DNA of 64,000 bases from Saccharopolyspora spinosa NRRL 18395 (GTDB lineage: Bacteria > Actinomycetota > Actinomycetes > Mycobacteriales > Pseudonocardiaceae). The DNA lies in the NCBI RefSeq assembly GCF_000194155.1, contig NZ_GL877879.1, positions 1,848,637-1,912,636 on the forward strand, given 5' to 3'. Each line of letters begins with the position of its first letter. Position 1 is the first letter of the stretch. The notes below the pieces were generated by a model, which saw only the letters and a program-made list of their open reading frames with translations, searched no databases and had not been told where the DNA came from. The position numbers were made by a program, and so were the translations under genes. This document shows positions 8,963-16,995 of the stretch, one piece after another.

Positions 8963-10198
8963 GTGCGTGTGTTGTTGACGACGTGGGGATCGCGCGGGGA
9001 CGTCGAACCGCTGGCAGGACTCGCGGTGGCGTTGCGGGAACTCGGCGCGGAGGCGCGGGTGTGCGCGCCGCCGGACAAGGAGTTCGCGAAGCTGCTGGAG
9101 CGTGTCGGCGTGCCGCTGGTACCGCTCGGTCCGACGGTGCACTCGGTCGTCGCCAACCCGAAGCCACCGAGGGCGCAAGACGCGTTCCAGCTCGCTCCCG
9201 CGCTGGTCGCCGCGCGGTTCGAAACGCTCACCGCGGCGGCCGAGGGATGTGACGCGCTGCTGGCGACCGGCCTGATGCCGGCTGGCGCACGGGACGTGGC
9301 CGAGAAACTGGGCATCCACTACGTGCTCGCGTGCTTCCACCGCCTCGGGCTGCCGTCGCGGCACTTCCCTCCGGGGAGACGGCCGGGCACACCGTCCCCG
9401 CAGGAGGAGACCGACAACCGGGTGCTGTGGGAGCAGGACGCCCAGAGGGTGAACGCCTTGTACGGCGAAGCGCTCAACAGCCATCGGGCGGCGATCGGCC
9501 TGCCACCGGTGGACAACGTCCGCGACCACGTCCTCACCGGCCAGCCGTGGCTGGCGGCGGACGCGACACTGTGTCCGTCGCAAGGCACGACGGACCTCGA
9601 CGTCGTGCAGACCGGGGCGTGGATCCTGCCCGACGAACGCCCGCTCCCGGACGGGCTGAAGGCGTTCCTGGACACCGGCGCGCCACCGGTGTACGTGGGC
9701 TTCGGCAGCATGGCCGCGCACGCCCCGAAAGGCATCGCCCGGGTGGCCATCGAGGCGGTCCGCGCGCAGGGCCGCCGGGTCGTCCTCGCCCGCGGCTGGG
9801 CCGAGTTGACCCCGATCGACGACGCCGACGACTGCTTCGTCCTCGGCGAGGTCAACCAGCAGGCACTGTTCCGCAGGGTGGCCGCCGTCGTGCACCACGG
9901 CGGCGCGGGCACCACCACGACGGCAGCCCGAGCCGGTGCGCCCCAGGTGATCGTGCCCCAGATCGCGGACCAGCCGTACTGGGCCACCCGAGTGGCCGAG
10001 CTGGGCATCGGCGCGGCACACGAGGGCTCGACACCGACCGTCGACTCCCTGTCCGCCGCGCTCACCACGGCCCTGACCAGCGAGACCCAAACGCGAGCCA
10101 GGACCGTGGCCGGCACGATCCGAGCCGACGGGGCGACGGTGGCCGCGAAACTGCTCCTCGATGCAGCCAGCCGGAAAAAGCCGCCCGTAACCGTGTAA
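8963..10198 (+). CDS. UDP-/NDP-sugar glycosyltransferase, GT1 (MGT/EryCIII-like) family
   Basis: About 411 residues with a GT-B fold. The N-terminus VRVLLTTWGSRGDVEPLAGL carries the GSRGDVxP acceptor-domain motif of macrolide, glycopeptide and sterol glycosyltransferases. The C-terminal donor site is VVHHGGAGTTTTAARAGAPQ then VPQIADQPYWATRV, the HHGGxGT...P...DQ signature. It would attach a sugar from an NDP donor to a lipophilic acceptor. GTG at 8963, with GGGGAG before it, matches the family N-terminus; ATG at 8918 would add 15 residues but overlaps the stop of a small upstream ORF. No deoxysugar or polyketide genes are nearby, so a detoxifying role is as likely as a biosynthetic one. Confidence 0.85.
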   Translation: MRVLLTTWGSRGDVEPLAGLAVALRELGAEARVCAPPDKEFAKLLERVGVPLVPLGPTVHSVVANPKPPRAQDAFQLAPALVAARFETLTAAAEGCDALLATGLMPAGARDVAEKLGIHYVLACFHRLGLPSRHFPPGRRPGTPSPQEETDNRVLWEQDAQRVNALYGEALNSHRAAIGLPPVDNVRDHVLTGQPWLAADATLCPSQGTTDLDVVQTGAWILPDERPLPDGLKAFLDTGAPPVYVGFGSMAAHAPKGIARVAIEAVRAQGRRVVLARGWAELTPIDDADDCFVLGEVNQQALFRRVAAVVHHGGAGTTTTAARAGAPQVIVPQIADQPYWATRVAELGIGAAHEGSTPTVDSLSAALTTALTSETQTRARTVAGTIRADGATVAAKLLLDAASRKKPPVTV

Positions 10199-11084
10199 AC
10201 CACACGGAATCGTCGAGCCGCGCCGCGCGCCGCACACGCTCAAGATCCAACTGGTAGAGCCGGGTATTCCCATGAGGCGGCTCGATTGTGGACAGTGGGC
10301 TGGCGCGCGGCCGGACAGGCAAACATCCTGAAACGCCGCGAAGCGGGTGCTCACCGATCTGGTTCGGCCGGCAACTCAGGTCATCGCGGCGCTGTGATGA
10401 CGGGTATGCCGAGGTCGACCGGCGCGATGCGGGCCAGGCGCTTGGTCTCCCTTCGTTTCTGCCGGAGGAAGGTGAGGGTGAGGTCGATGCCTTCAACCTC
10501 ACCGAACCATGCCTCGTGATCGGCGCGGGCTCGGCGGGCCACGTGGCGGTCTTCCAGATGGGCCACGAACACCGGCGGAAGCGGTTGGCGCGGTCCATTC
10601 ACTCCTTGCACCGCCGTTGACGGAGATGCCCCTGTGCAGCGCGCCGTCCGGGATCGGGCATGGCGCCTCGCGCAACCGTCTGCAGAGGCGCTGATCCGCA
10701 GGTCCGGCTGGCCGGGGGCGAGGGCATCGATCTTGGCCCAGAACAGGCCGGCCAGCGAGCGGGACAGCTGTCCAAGGTCGAGTAGTCCATCTCGGGCTCC
10801 CGCTGGTGCAGCGAATCCAGCTTCTCTGCACTTGTCAAGCGAGCGGCTGTGAGTCCGCTGGATCTTGCCGGCTGGGCGTGGCCGCCTTCGCGGCGGGCCC
10901 TGGAGCCTCCGCAAAAACCTGTTGGCGGACTACGGCGACCACTGCTAATTTTCCGGAGGCCGTGCGAGAGAAAGAGGAGGTGGTACCCGTGAACGTATCG
11001 ACATGGGTGCTCCCCTCCGGGGTCACGGTCGGGCGATAGGTCGTCCGGGAGCGCCGTTTGCGAGCACTCCCGAAAGGCACGACC
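10199..11084. other. 886-bp region with integrase tail remnant, otherwise no intact gene
   Basis: Holds the integrase-tail relic at 10381-10600. Between 10600 and 10900 a minus-strand frame reads QLSRSLAGLFWAKIDALAPG and neighbouring frames give similar short hydrophilic pieces, but no family is recognisable and frames change repeatedly. The last 100 bases lead into the hydrolase-fold gene at 11085. Confidence 0.5.
10381..10600 (-). pseudogene. tyrosine-recombinase tail fragment (second copy)
   Basis: Minus-strand frame with LEDRHVARRARADHEAW, then FGEVEGIDLTLTFLRQKRRE, TKRLARIAPVDLGIP and a stop at 10381. It matches the fragment at 1478-1665 in order and spacing (W-GEVEG, then LGxP), so the window has two relics of the same integrase family 9 kb apart on the same strand. 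No catalytic residues are in either piece. Confidence 0.5.
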
Positions 11085-11816
11085 ATGCGATTCACTTCCG
11101 AACAGCGCCTCGACGACGGTGTCTTCGAGCGCGAATTCACCCTCGGCGAGATCCCCGGCATCCTGTGGACGCCCGGATCCGCATCCGCACCGGCCCCGCT
11201 GATCCTGCTCGGCCACCCCGGCGGACTGCACAAGATGTACCCCCGACTGGTGGCACGGGCCAGGCACTCCGCCGCGGAGGGCTTCGCCGCGGCCACCATC
11301 GAGCTCCCCGGGAGCGGTGACCGGCCCCGCTCTGCCGCCACCGAAAAGGCCCGCGCCGACCTGCACCGGGCGCTGGACGCCGGTGAGCGGGTCGACGACG
11401 AGATCGTCGACCGGCTCGTCCTCCCACTGGTCGAAAAGGCGGTCCCGGAATGGCGGGCCGTCCTGGATGCCCTCCTTTCGCTGCCCGAGATCGGCGGCCC
11501 GGTCGGGTACGCGGGAGGGGTGATCGCCATCGGCATCCGGCTGGTGGTGGTCGAGCCGCGCATCTCGGCCGCCCTTCTGTTCGCCGGGAGTTTCGTGCCC
11601 CGCACCATGTTCGAGGACGCCCGGCAGGTCACCATTCCGCTGCAGGTCCTGCTGCAGTGGGACGACGAAGGAAACGACCGGCAGCTGGCCCTGGACCTGT
11701 TCGATGCCTTCGGCTCCAAGGAGAAGACACTGCACGCCAATATGGGCGGGCACACCGGCGTCCCGCAGTTCGAGGGGGACGACGGGAACCGTTTCTTCGC
11801 CCGGCACCTGAAGTGA
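11085..11816 (+). CDS. alpha/beta-hydrolase-fold (dienelactone-hydrolase-like) protein, nucleophile apparently replaced
   Basis: 243 residues. ATG at 11085 has GAAAGG 8 bases upstream. The N-terminal part reads PLILLGHPGG, an oxyanion-loop HPGG motif, and the C-terminal part has LLQWDDEGN and a His in ANMGGHTGVPQF, fitting the acid and His of a hydrolase triad. At the nucleophile elbow the sequence is VGYAGGVIA, where GxSxG is expected, so the catalytic Ser seems to be Ala. The protein may be a non-hydrolytic relic or binding protein. Function otherwise unknown; neighbours give no pathway. Confidence 0.7.
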   Translation: MRFTSEQRLDDGVFEREFTLGEIPGILWTPGSASAPAPLILLGHPGGLHKMYPRLVARARHSAAEGFAAATIELPGSGDRPRSAATEKARADLHRALDAGERVDDEIVDRLVLPLVEKAVPEWRAVLDALLSLPEIGGPVGYAGGVIAIGIRLVVVEPRISAALLFAGSFVPRTMFEDARQVTIPLQVLLQWDDEGNDRQLALDLFDAFGSKEKTLHANMGGHTGVPQFEGDDGNRFFARHLK

Positions 11817-12157
11817 GGCCGAACCGTCAGGCCGGCAGCAGACGCTAGGAGCTGTCGGCCAGGCTGCCGCGGGTTCGTCGAGCCGCTCGAACGAACCCGC
11901 CTTCGGCACGCCCAAAGACCGGACGTCCCGTTCCTCGACCAGCGTCCAACGATCCGGTGACACAGCCGAAGAACATGCCACATCGCCCAGAGAAGATGAT
12001 CAAGAGGCCGAGCTGCAGCGACGCGCCGGGAGGAGCGAAATCAGGCCGGCTCTGCGTGGGGCATCGGCGGCGCGGCAGGTACACCGTGTTGGCGGCGCCA
12101 TGCATTGGGGGCGAGCACGCCGTCTGGCCACGCAGGGGCCGCGTGACCGGACGGGCT
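11817..12157. other. 341-bp intergenic stretch without an intact gene
   Basis: A minus-strand frame around 11850-11960 reads DRWTLVEERDVRSLGVPKAG then SFERLDEPAAAW before a stop. It is gene-like in codon use but too short to assign. Nothing else is visible before the operator region of the aminopeptidase gene. Confidence 0.4.
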
Positions 12158-12203
12158 GGTATTTCTATACCGGGAACATGTACGGTACTGGTATAACTAT
12201 ACC
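12158..12203 (+). promoter_or_regulatory. paired palindromic operators (GGTATNNCTATACC) upstream of map
   Basis: Two 14-bp inverted repeats, GGTATTTCTATACC (12158-12171) and GGTATAACTATACC (12190-12203), extended to CTGGTAT..CTATACCG in both. Their starts are 32 bp apart, three helical turns, so a regulator could bind both on one face. They end 23 bp before the GTG start of the aminopeptidase gene and probably overlap its promoter. The form suggests a GntR- or TetR-type dimer; no regulator gene is adjacent. Confidence 0.65.
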
Positions 12204-12226
12204 GTCACCGACGACGCGAGGTATTT

Positions 12227-13015
12227 GTGATCGAACTGAAGACGCCTACGGAGATAGAACGTATGCACGTGGCCGGGCGTTTTGTCGCCGAGGTGCTCTC
12301 CGAGGTCGGCCGGCTCGCTGACGTGGGCGTCAACCTCTTGGACCTGGAGCACCACGTGCGCGGCATGATCAAACGGCACGGGGCGGAGTCGTGCTACTGG
12401 GACTACGCCCCGTCCTTCGGCAAGGGCCCGTTCCGCAACGTCATCTGCCTCTCGGTCAACGACGCCGTCCTGCACGGCTTGCCCCACAACTACACACTGC
12501 GCGACGGGGACGTGCTCAGCGCGGACCTCGCGGTCAGCATCGACGGCTGGGTGGCCGACTCGGCGCGCACGGTCGTCGTTGGCACTGCTGCCGAGGAGGA
12601 CCTGCGGATCATCCGTGCCACCGAGGAAGCGTTGGAGGCGGCGATCGAGGTGGCACGTCCGGGCAACCGCCTGGGTGACATCTCGGCGGCGATCTGGGCG
12701 GTGGCCCGCGACTACGGCTATCCGGTCAACACCGAGTTCGGTGGTCACGGTCTTGGCCGCACCATGCACGAGGAACCCCACGTTTGCAACAAGGGCTGGG
12801 CAGGCCGCGGCCTGACGCTTCGGCCGGGGCTGACGCTCGCGCTCGAACCCTGGTTCGCGCGTACGACCGACCGGATCGTTTACGACACCGACGGTTGGAC
12901 CATCCGGTCGGCCGACGGCTCGCGTACGGCGCACTCCGAGCACACGGTTGCCATCACCGAGGACGCCCCCTTGGTGCTCACCCGGCGCGACGCAGCGTGC
13001 CGACAGCGCCGTTAG
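12227..13015 (+). CDS. map: type I methionine aminopeptidase
   Basis: 262 residues, removing N-terminal Met from nascent proteins. Substrate and metal residues are all present: H83 (VLHGLP), D100 (SADLAV), D111 (ADSARTV), H174 (GGHGLG), H181 (MHEEPHV), E207 (ALEPWF) and E238 (HSEHTVAI). The N-terminal SH3-binding or zinc extension of some actinobacterial MetAP1 proteins is absent. GTG start with GAGG upstream. The paired operators 23 bp before it mean it is regulated, which suggests a second, conditional MetAP rather than the housekeeping copy, usually found near secY/infA. The last few codons overlap a relic on the other strand. Confidence 0.9.
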   Translation: MIELKTPTEIERMHVAGRFVAEVLSEVGRLADVGVNLLDLEHHVRGMIKRHGAESCYWDYAPSFGKGPFRNVICLSVNDAVLHGLPHNYTLRDGDVLSADLAVSIDGWVADSARTVVVGTAAEEDLRIIRATEEALEAAIEVARPGNRLGDISAAIWAVARDYGYPVNTEFGGHGLGRTMHEEPHVCNKGWAGRGLTLRPGLTLALEPWFARTTDRIVYDTDGWTIRSADGSRTAHSEHTVAITEDAPLVLTRRDAACRQRR

Positions 13016-13318
13016 TGCGGTCTACGAAACCGACCACGGTGACGCTGGTTTCGCCTGCCACGTCAGACTCCTTCATGCGGTCGGCGTAGAGGTAGTAGCC
13101 GGGATCGGCTGGCGTCCACGGCAGCGTTTGCCCGTGCTGCAGAGCGGTTGGCCAGCTGCGTCTTCGCGGGAGCCGCGCCAGGCCACGACGTCGACCTTCA
13201 CGGGGGCGTTCCCAGTCACCTCAGCTGCAACACCGCAAACCCCGCCCGTGTGCCTAGAAACTCCGGCCCCGGCGCAGGACGCCCCACAGGCTCCCAGACC
13301 GGCCCCGCACCACGCCAA
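12978..13318 (-). pseudogene. unidentified protein remnant, frameshifted
   Basis: Minus strand. The first frame has VTGNAPVKVDVVAWRGSRED and AAGQPL. The frame then shifts near 13135 and continues QTLPWTPADPGYYLYADRMK, ESDVAGETSVTVVGFVDRTN, ending TGA at 12978. Both parts look like one beta-rich, extracellular-type protein. No start is visible and no family is assigned. It overlaps the 3' end of the aminopeptidase gene by 38 bp on the opposite strand, which fits insertion of foreign DNA at that point. Confidence 0.4.
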
Positions 13319-13356
13319 ACCGCCAAACCGCCAAAGAAGCAGAAGAACCAGAAAGG

Positions 13357-14788
13357 TTAAATATCGGGTTCAGCAGCGGAAACGGTGCGCCTCGCCAGTA
13401 CGACTTCGGCGAGGGCTACGACCAGGGCGACCGTGACGAAGCCGACCGAGACGATCAGGCCGTCCGAGATCGCCGCGTCGAAGCCGCTCGTCATTAGGGT
13501 GCCGAAGAACAGGCCCGAGGCCGCCGCCGTGCCCACAGCCGAGCCTATGCGCTGGCCCGTCTGCTGGACTCCCGCCGCCGTCCCGCCGTGGGCGGCGTCG
13601 ATCTCGCTCAGCGTCACCGTCTGGTTCGGCGAGATCACCAGGCCGCTGCCGATTCCGGCGATCAGCAGCGGCAGCGCCGTTACCAGTCCGGCCGCCTCTC
13701 CCGGGTGCGTGGCCAGCAGCAGGTCCGTCGCCAGCAGGCCGAGCAGCGCCGCCGCTAAGCCGATGATCACCAGTCGTCGGCCCATCCGGTGCACGATCCG
13801 GCCGCCGAGGGCCGACGCCACCGCCGAGCCGACCGCGAACGGCGTCAGCGCCAGTCCGGCCTGTAGCGCCGAATAGCCGAGGCCGCGCTGGAAGTACACC
13901 GCCAGCACGAAAAAGATGCTGGTGAATCCGGCGAAGTACAGCAGCCCCAGCATTGCGCCGAACGAGTAGCTCTACACCAGCCGCAGGTTCACCAGCGGAG
14001 CGAGCCCCCTCGCCCGATACCAGTACTCCCACGCCACGAACAGCGCCAGGAGGACCACGGCGACGAGACGCTCCCCAGCCGCCTTCCTGCTCGACCAGCG
14101 GCAACAACAGGCACAGCAGGCCACCGCCGAGCAGCAGCACCCCGACCAGGTCGAGGCTGCGGGACTGTTCGCGCGCGCCGTCGCGCGGCAGCACCCGCAG
14201 CCCGTAGAGCACCGCCGCGATACCGATGGGCAGGTTCACGAAGAACACCCAGCGCCAGCCGTGCTCCTGCCCGGCGAGCTGGATGATCAAGCCGCCCAGC
14301 AGCGGGCCGATCGCCGTCGAGATGCCGACCACCGCGCCGAACAGGCCAAAAGCCTTGCCGCGCTCGCGGCCGTGGAACAACTGCTGCATAAGGCCGAGCA
14401 CCTGCGGGTTGAGCAACCCGCCAGCCACCCCCTGCAACAGGCGGGCGATGACCAGCCACAGCGGGGTCAACGCGAATCCGGCCAGCGCGCTGGCCAGCGT
14501 GAAAGCCGCCAGCGCCAGCAGGAACATCCGGCTCCGGCCCCGGTCGTCGCCGAGCCGACCGGCCGGCACCAGGACCAGCCCGAAGGTCAGGGCGTAGCCG
14601 GAGACCACCCACGACAGCGCCGCCGCCGGCGCGTCCAACCCCTGCTGGATCGACGGCAGCGCGACGTTGACGATGCTGACGTCGAGCAGGGTCATGAATC
14701 CGGCGACTAAGCAGATGGCCAGCACTCGCCAGCGCCGCGCGCTCTCCTGCTCCTCGGCGGTCTTCGCCACTGGCCTGGTGCTGTTCAC
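13357..14788 (-). pseudogene. MFS drug exporter (DHA2/EmrB-like, 14-TM type), broken by frameshift and nonsense codon
   Basis: The N-terminal half is a sound MFS protein: LVAGFMTLLDVSIVNVALPS (DHA2 motif D1 region), GRLGDDRGRSRMFL (motif A) and GPLLGGLI (motif C). After VEQEGGW the frame shifts near 14070; the correct continuation RLVAVVLLALFVAWEYW then LVNLRLV meets an in-frame TAG (13972-13974). The same frame resumes SYSFGAMLGLLYFAGF to the end at 13357. Two lesions make it a pseudogene unless it is expressed as fragments. It is divergent from the XRE-TetR regulator, the usual layout for a TetR-controlled pump. Confidence 0.85.
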
Positions 14789-15023
14789 GAGTTCAGCTCA
14801 GCACGTTCGTTCTACGCTCGCACCATCCGAGACTCGCACCGGCATTGCGACCGACTGACTTATCAATCACAACCCACTCCATGCGCGATCGTCGCCACGG
14901 GCCGCGTTAATGCGATTAGCTAGGAATGTTGCTCCACTGAGAGGCATCCCACGGCAAACAGCCGGGATCGCAACACGCACAGTTCATTGCGATTATCGCA
15001 ATGAACTGTTAGCGTTCCGTCCC
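14789..15023. other. divergent promoter region between MFS pseudogene and XRE-TetR regulator
   Basis: 235 bp shared by two outward-facing genes. Its right end holds the 29-bp palindrome described separately. The lower-GC stretch around 14850-14950 has TTAATGCGATTAG, a partial copy of the TTGCGATTA core of that palindrome. Confidence 0.45.
14980..15008 (+). promoter_or_regulatory. perfect 29-bp palindromic operator
   Basis: Arms CAGTTCATTGCGA and TCGCAATGAACTG, each 13 bases with no mismatch, around a TTA centre. It ends 15 bp before the GTG of the XRE-TetR regulator, so binding there would block its transcription or translation start. This is the expected autoregulatory site for a TetR dimer, and it may also control the divergent pump gene. 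Confidence 0.75.
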
Positions 15024-15884
15024 GTGCAGGACACGACGGCTGCGTTGCGCCAGCGGGTGCGCGACGTGTTGCGCAAGTATCCGGGGAGCCAGCGTGCCTT
15101 CGCCGAGCGGATCGGACTGGATCCGACGAAGCTCTCCAAGTCGCTGACCGGGATCCGCCGGTTCACCCCGGTCGAGCTCACCCGGATCGCCGGGCTCACC
15201 GGTGTCACGGTGAACTGGCTGATCTACGGCGGCGACAACGTCGAGACGGCTGCTGCCGCGCCGCAGCGCACCGCACGGCCCGAGCGCGAACCGGGCGACC
15301 TCCGCGAAGCGGGCCGGTACCAGCAGATCCTCGACGCCGCCTGGACGCTGATCGCCGAGCGCGGCTACCACTCGGTGCGGGTCGCCGACGTCGCCAAGGC
15401 CTGCGGCACCAGCGCCGCGACCATCCACTACTACTTCCCCGGCCGCAACGACCTGCTCACCGAGACCCTGCGCTACTCGGTGCGGCTGGCCTTCGACCGG
15501 CAGGTCGCCGAACTGCAGAGCATCCAGGACGCCTACGAACGCCTGCTGCGGCTGGTGGAGCTCCAACTGCCCACGCCGGGCCTGCTGCGCGCGGAGTGGT
15601 CGATCTGGCTGCAGGTGTGGACCGAGAGCGCCCTGAACCCGGATCTCCAGGTGCTGCACAGCGATTCCTACACGCGCTGGCACGACACGATCGCCCGCAC
15701 CATCCGGCAGGGCCAGCAGCAGGGCGCGTTCACCGACACCGACGCGGAAGAGCTCACCGTGACGCTGACCGCGCTCATCGACGGGCTGGGCATCCAGGTG
15801 CTCGCCGGGCGGCCCGGCCGGTCGGTGGAGCGGATGCGCCGGGTGCTGCGCGAGTTCGTCGAGCGCGAGATCGTCCGGCATTGA
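15024..15884 (+). CDS. XRE-TetR fusion transcriptional regulator
   Basis: 286 residues with two DNA-binding domains. Residues 1-75 form an XRE/lambda-repressor-type HTH (SQRAFAERIGLDPTKLSKSL, then LTGVTVNWLIYG). Residues 95-145 form a TetR HTH (ILDAAWTLIAERGYHSVRVA, then CGTSAATIHYYFPGRNDLL). The rest is a BetI-like ligand-binding helical domain. GTG at 15024 is used because upstream codons lie inside the palindromic operator. A one-gene fusion of these HTHs beside carnitine-catabolism genes suggests it once sensed carnitine, betaine or an acyl-CoA; that is inference. The downstream targets are now broken. Confidence 0.8.
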   Translation: MQDTTAALRQRVRDVLRKYPGSQRAFAERIGLDPTKLSKSLTGIRRFTPVELTRIAGLTGVTVNWLIYGGDNVETAAAAPQRTARPEREPGDLREAGRYQQILDAAWTLIAERGYHSVRVADVAKACGTSAATIHYYFPGRNDLLTETLRYSVRLAFDRQVAELQSIQDAYERLLRLVELQLPTPGLLRAEWSIWLQVWTESALNPDLQVLHSDSYTRWHDTIARTIRQGQQQGAFTDTDAEELTVTLTALIDGLGIQVLAGRPGRSVERMRRVLREFVEREIVRH

Positions 15885-15956
15885 AGTGAAAAATCCACCG
15901 TGCGTGGATTCCGGCGCACCCGGGCGATCGGCCACACCCACGGAAAGGAGAGCCCG

Positions 15957-16450
15957 ATGGGCGACGAAGTGATCATCACGCCGCGCTCACCGGCGCCGGT
16001 GACACCACCGGCAAGAGCGAGTTCGTCCCGGTCACCCTCGGAACAGATCGCCAAGTCCGCGGTGGAGGCCGCCGCGGCCAGCGCGGCCGTGGCGCAAATC
16101 CACGTCCGCAACATCGAGACCGGGCAGGGCTCCCGCGACGTGTCGCTCTACCGCGAGGTGGTGGAGCGGATTAAGGAGACCGGCATCGACGTGGTCATCA
16201 ACCTGACCGCAGGGATGGGCGGCGACCTGGTCATCGACGTCGACGACCCGCTCAAGCCGGTGGACGGCCCCGACCGCGCTGGGCGGTAACGTCCGCGTCG
16301 GCCTGGAGGACAACCTCTATCTGAGCCGGGGCGTCAAGGCCACCAACGGACAGCTGGTCGAACGCGCGGTGACGATCGTCGAGGGCATGGGCACGAAGGT
16401 CGCCACCCCCGGACCAGGCCCGCGAACAGTTCGGCCTCGAGAAGCGTTGA
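15957..16450 (+). pseudogene. BKACE-family (DUF849) beta-keto acid cleavage enzyme, internally deleted
   Basis: The N-terminus MGDEVIIT and the later [30 protein letters not shown] and [19 protein letters not shown] are clear BKACE sequence, broken by two compensating frame changes near 15985-16045. It then jumps to the far C-terminus in another frame: [30 protein letters not shown], and after another shift [12 protein letters not shown] before TGA at 16450. Some 170 central residues, with most catalytic ones, are gone. Dehydrocarnitine-cleaving BKACE enzymes sit next to carnitine dehydrogenase, and a piece of that enzyme follows here. Confidence 0.8.
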
Positions 16451-16461
16451 TCCGAACGGCT

Positions 16462-16540
16462 GGGCTGTCCTCCCGAGGAGACGTCTGAGAACCCGCCGCG
16501 GTGCGAGCTGAGTCCCCACGCCGCAAGCGGCTACGCCGCT
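16462..16540. repeat. REP-like element, right-half copy inside carnitine-locus remnant
   Basis: GGGCTGTCCTCCCGAGGAG then TCTGAGAACCCGC parallels 18866-18908, and GGCTACGCCGCTTGC downstream parallels GGCTACGCCGCTCGC near 18930. The copy lies exactly between the BKACE and carnitine dehydrogenase remnants, so the element may have taken part in the deletions there. Confidence 0.45.
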
Positions 16541-16995
16541 TGCACAGCCCCGGCGCTGGAAGAAGCCGTCGCCGAGGCCGACTTCGTGCAGGAGAGCGCG
16601 CCGGAAGACCTTGCGCTCAAACGGGATCTGCTGGCTCGCATCGACGCGGCGACCCCGGTGGGCGTCGTGGTCTCGTCTTGCACCTCCGGCTACGGCATGA
16701 CCGAGATGCAGGTGGACTGCCCGACGCCGCAGCGGCTCGTGGTCGCGCACCCGTTCAACCCGCCGTACATCATCCCGCTGGTCGAGGTCGTCGGCGGCGA
16801 GCGGACCGAGCCGTGGGCGGTGCAGTGGGCAGCGGAGTTCTTCGAGGTCGCGCATTGGTGGCGACCGAGGAGATCATGGCGCTGCACGTGGACGGTCAGA
16901 AGGGCGGCACGACGCCGTTCCCGACGGCTGTGGCGGAGCGGTTCGCCGGCCTGGCCGAGCCCGCGCCGGAGTACGCGGACCGATCCATCGGCTGA
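16530..16995 (+). pseudogene. L-carnitine dehydrogenase / thioesterase fusion, fragmentary
   Basis: Frames join as EEAVAEADFVQESAPEDLAL, KRDLLARIDAATPVGVVVSS, CTSGYGMTEMQVDCPTPQRL and VAHPFNPPYIIPLVEVVGGE. This is the 3-hydroxyacyl-CoA-dehydrogenase-type core with the HPFNPP motif. The following frame gives TEEIMALHVDGQKGGTTPFP and ERFAGLAEPAPEYADRSIG, the end of the hot-dog thioesterase domain found fused to bacterial carnitine dehydrogenases. The Rossmann N-terminus and several hundred middle bases are missing. With the BKACE remnant it marks a lost carnitine-to-betaine pathway. Confidence 0.7.
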
